From positions 1-13,270 of the forward strand of contig JAJZUN010000029.1 in the NCBI GenBank assembly GCA_021848555.1: a DNA stretch of 13,270 nt, given 5' to 3'. The notes beneath the pieces are model-generated. The model saw only the letters and a program-made list of their open reading frames with translations. It was not told the origin of the DNA and made no database searches. The position numbers and the translations under genes were made by a program. Source of the stretch: Pseudomonadota bacterium. GTDB taxonomy: Bacteria > Pseudomonadota > Gammaproteobacteria > Burkholderiales > SG8-39. Positions 12,636 through 13,270 of the stretch are shown in pieces (positions within the stretch are counted from its first letter, which is position 1; each line of letters opens with the position of its first letter).

Positions 12636-13270
12636 GCAGTACGATGTCGAACTGCTCCTGGCTGTAGCTCGATTCGGCCTGCATCGACACCGGCTTGCCG
12701 ATGAAGTCCTCGAGCATCGCCAGCGACTGCGACTCGTCCTCGAGAAACAGGTCGATCACCACCTGCGCCGCGAGTATGCGGAACTCGCGCGCGCTGAACT
12801 GGCGCGATTCGCGCAGGATTTCGCGCAGGATCTCGTAGCACACGGTGCGCGCCGCCTTGACCTGGCCCCTGCCGCCGCAGGTGGGGCAGGATTCGCACAG
12901 TACGTGCGCCAGCGATTCGCGCGTGCGCTTGCGCGTCATCTCCACTAGGCCGAGCTGGGTGAAGCCGGAGAGGGTGATGCGCGTGCGGTCGCGTGCGAGC
13001 GCCTTGTTGAACTCGGCCAGCACCGCGTTGCGGTGCTCCACGTTCTCCATGTCGATGAAGTCGAGAATGATGATGCCGCCGAGGTTCCGGAGGCGCAGCT
13101 GGCGCGCGATCACCTGCGCCGCCTCCAGGTTGGTCTTGAAGATGGTGTCGTCGAAATTGCGCAGGCCGACGAAGCCGCCGGTGTTGACGTCGATGGTGGT
13201 CATCGCCTCGGTCTGGTCGATGATCAGGTAGCCGCCCGACTTCAGGTTGACGCGGCGCGCCAGCGCCTTC
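12631..13270 (-). CDS. rng: Ribonuclease G, C-terminal part (5' end outside window)
   Basis: The open frame continues to the right edge, so only about 212 C-terminal residues of a protein of about 490 are visible. SGGYLIIDQTEAMTTIDVNTG and DFIDM hold the two magnesium-binding aspartates of the RNase E/G catalytic centre. CESCPTCGGRG is the Zn-link CxxC that joins subunits. The chain ends soon after the small C-terminal domain, with no long scaffold tail, so it is RNase G and not RNase E. It processes 16S rRNA 5' ends and degrades mRNA. The internal ATG at 13201-13203 is not the start, because conserved sequence continues upstream. Its TAG stop (12633-12631) coincides with the GTAG of REP-like copy B. 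Confidence 0.95.
   Translation of the reverse strand, partial: KALARRVNLKSGGYLIIDQTEAMTTIDVNTGGFVGLRNFDDTIFKTNLEAAQVIARQLRLRNLGGIIILDFIDMENVEHRNAVLAEFNKALARDRTRITLSGFTQLGLVEMTRKRTRESLAHVLCESCPTCGGRGQVKAARTVCYEILREILRESRQFSAREFRILAAQVVIDLFLEDESQSLAMLEDFIGKPVSMQAESSYSQEQFDIVLL

Overview
The window is chromosomal DNA from a GC-rich Gram-negative bacterium, most likely a betaproteobacterium. The evidence is the metX-metW pair, an EIIA(Man)-HPr-Enzyme I cluster with no sugar permease next to gshB, a Bug-family (TctC-like) binding protein, and Anr/FNR-type boxes. Order and genus cannot be fixed from the sequence alone. Most genes are housekeeping, and the accessory signal is concentrated at 7.2-8.3 kb.

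Layout. Positions 2-550 (+) hold the C-terminal end of an AmpG-like muropeptide permease, convergent with metX-metW (2374-621, -), the first step of methionine synthesis from homoserine. A strong intrinsic terminator (2523-2564, -) separates metX from the upstream operon EIIA(Man)-ptsH-ptsI (5079-2695, -), whose genes overlap one another and which looks like a regulatory phosphorelay. Upstream on the same strand lie gshB (6097-5153) and a membrane-anchored cytochrome with two c-type haem domains (7044-6259), followed by its own terminator. Divergent from the cytochrome is tRNA-Arg(CCG) (7245-7321, +).

The 3' end of this tRNA is repeated exactly over 29 bp at 8194-8222. The 899-bp unit between the copies carries only a Phd-like antitoxin and a MazF/PemK toxin (minus strand), apparently expressed from a promoter whose -10 lies 7 nt before the antitoxin ATG. 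No integrase is present. It looks like a toxin-antitoxin mini-island, or the scar of a larger element, in a tRNA attachment site.

Beyond the island come a Bug-family periplasmic binding protein (8331-9302, +), convergent pgm (10964-9327, -), and a plus-strand cluster of bacteriohemerythrin, AhpD-like CxxC protein and a PF04020-type membrane protein (11174-12564). The Bug gene and the hemerythrin cluster each have an FNR/Anr-type box about 41 bp upstream of a plausible start site, so both may be switched on at low oxygen. The cluster converges on rng (RNase G, partial, to the right edge). Between them sits an inverted pair of REP-like hairpins with compensatory stem changes; the GTAG head of each supplies the TAG stop codon of the adjacent gene.
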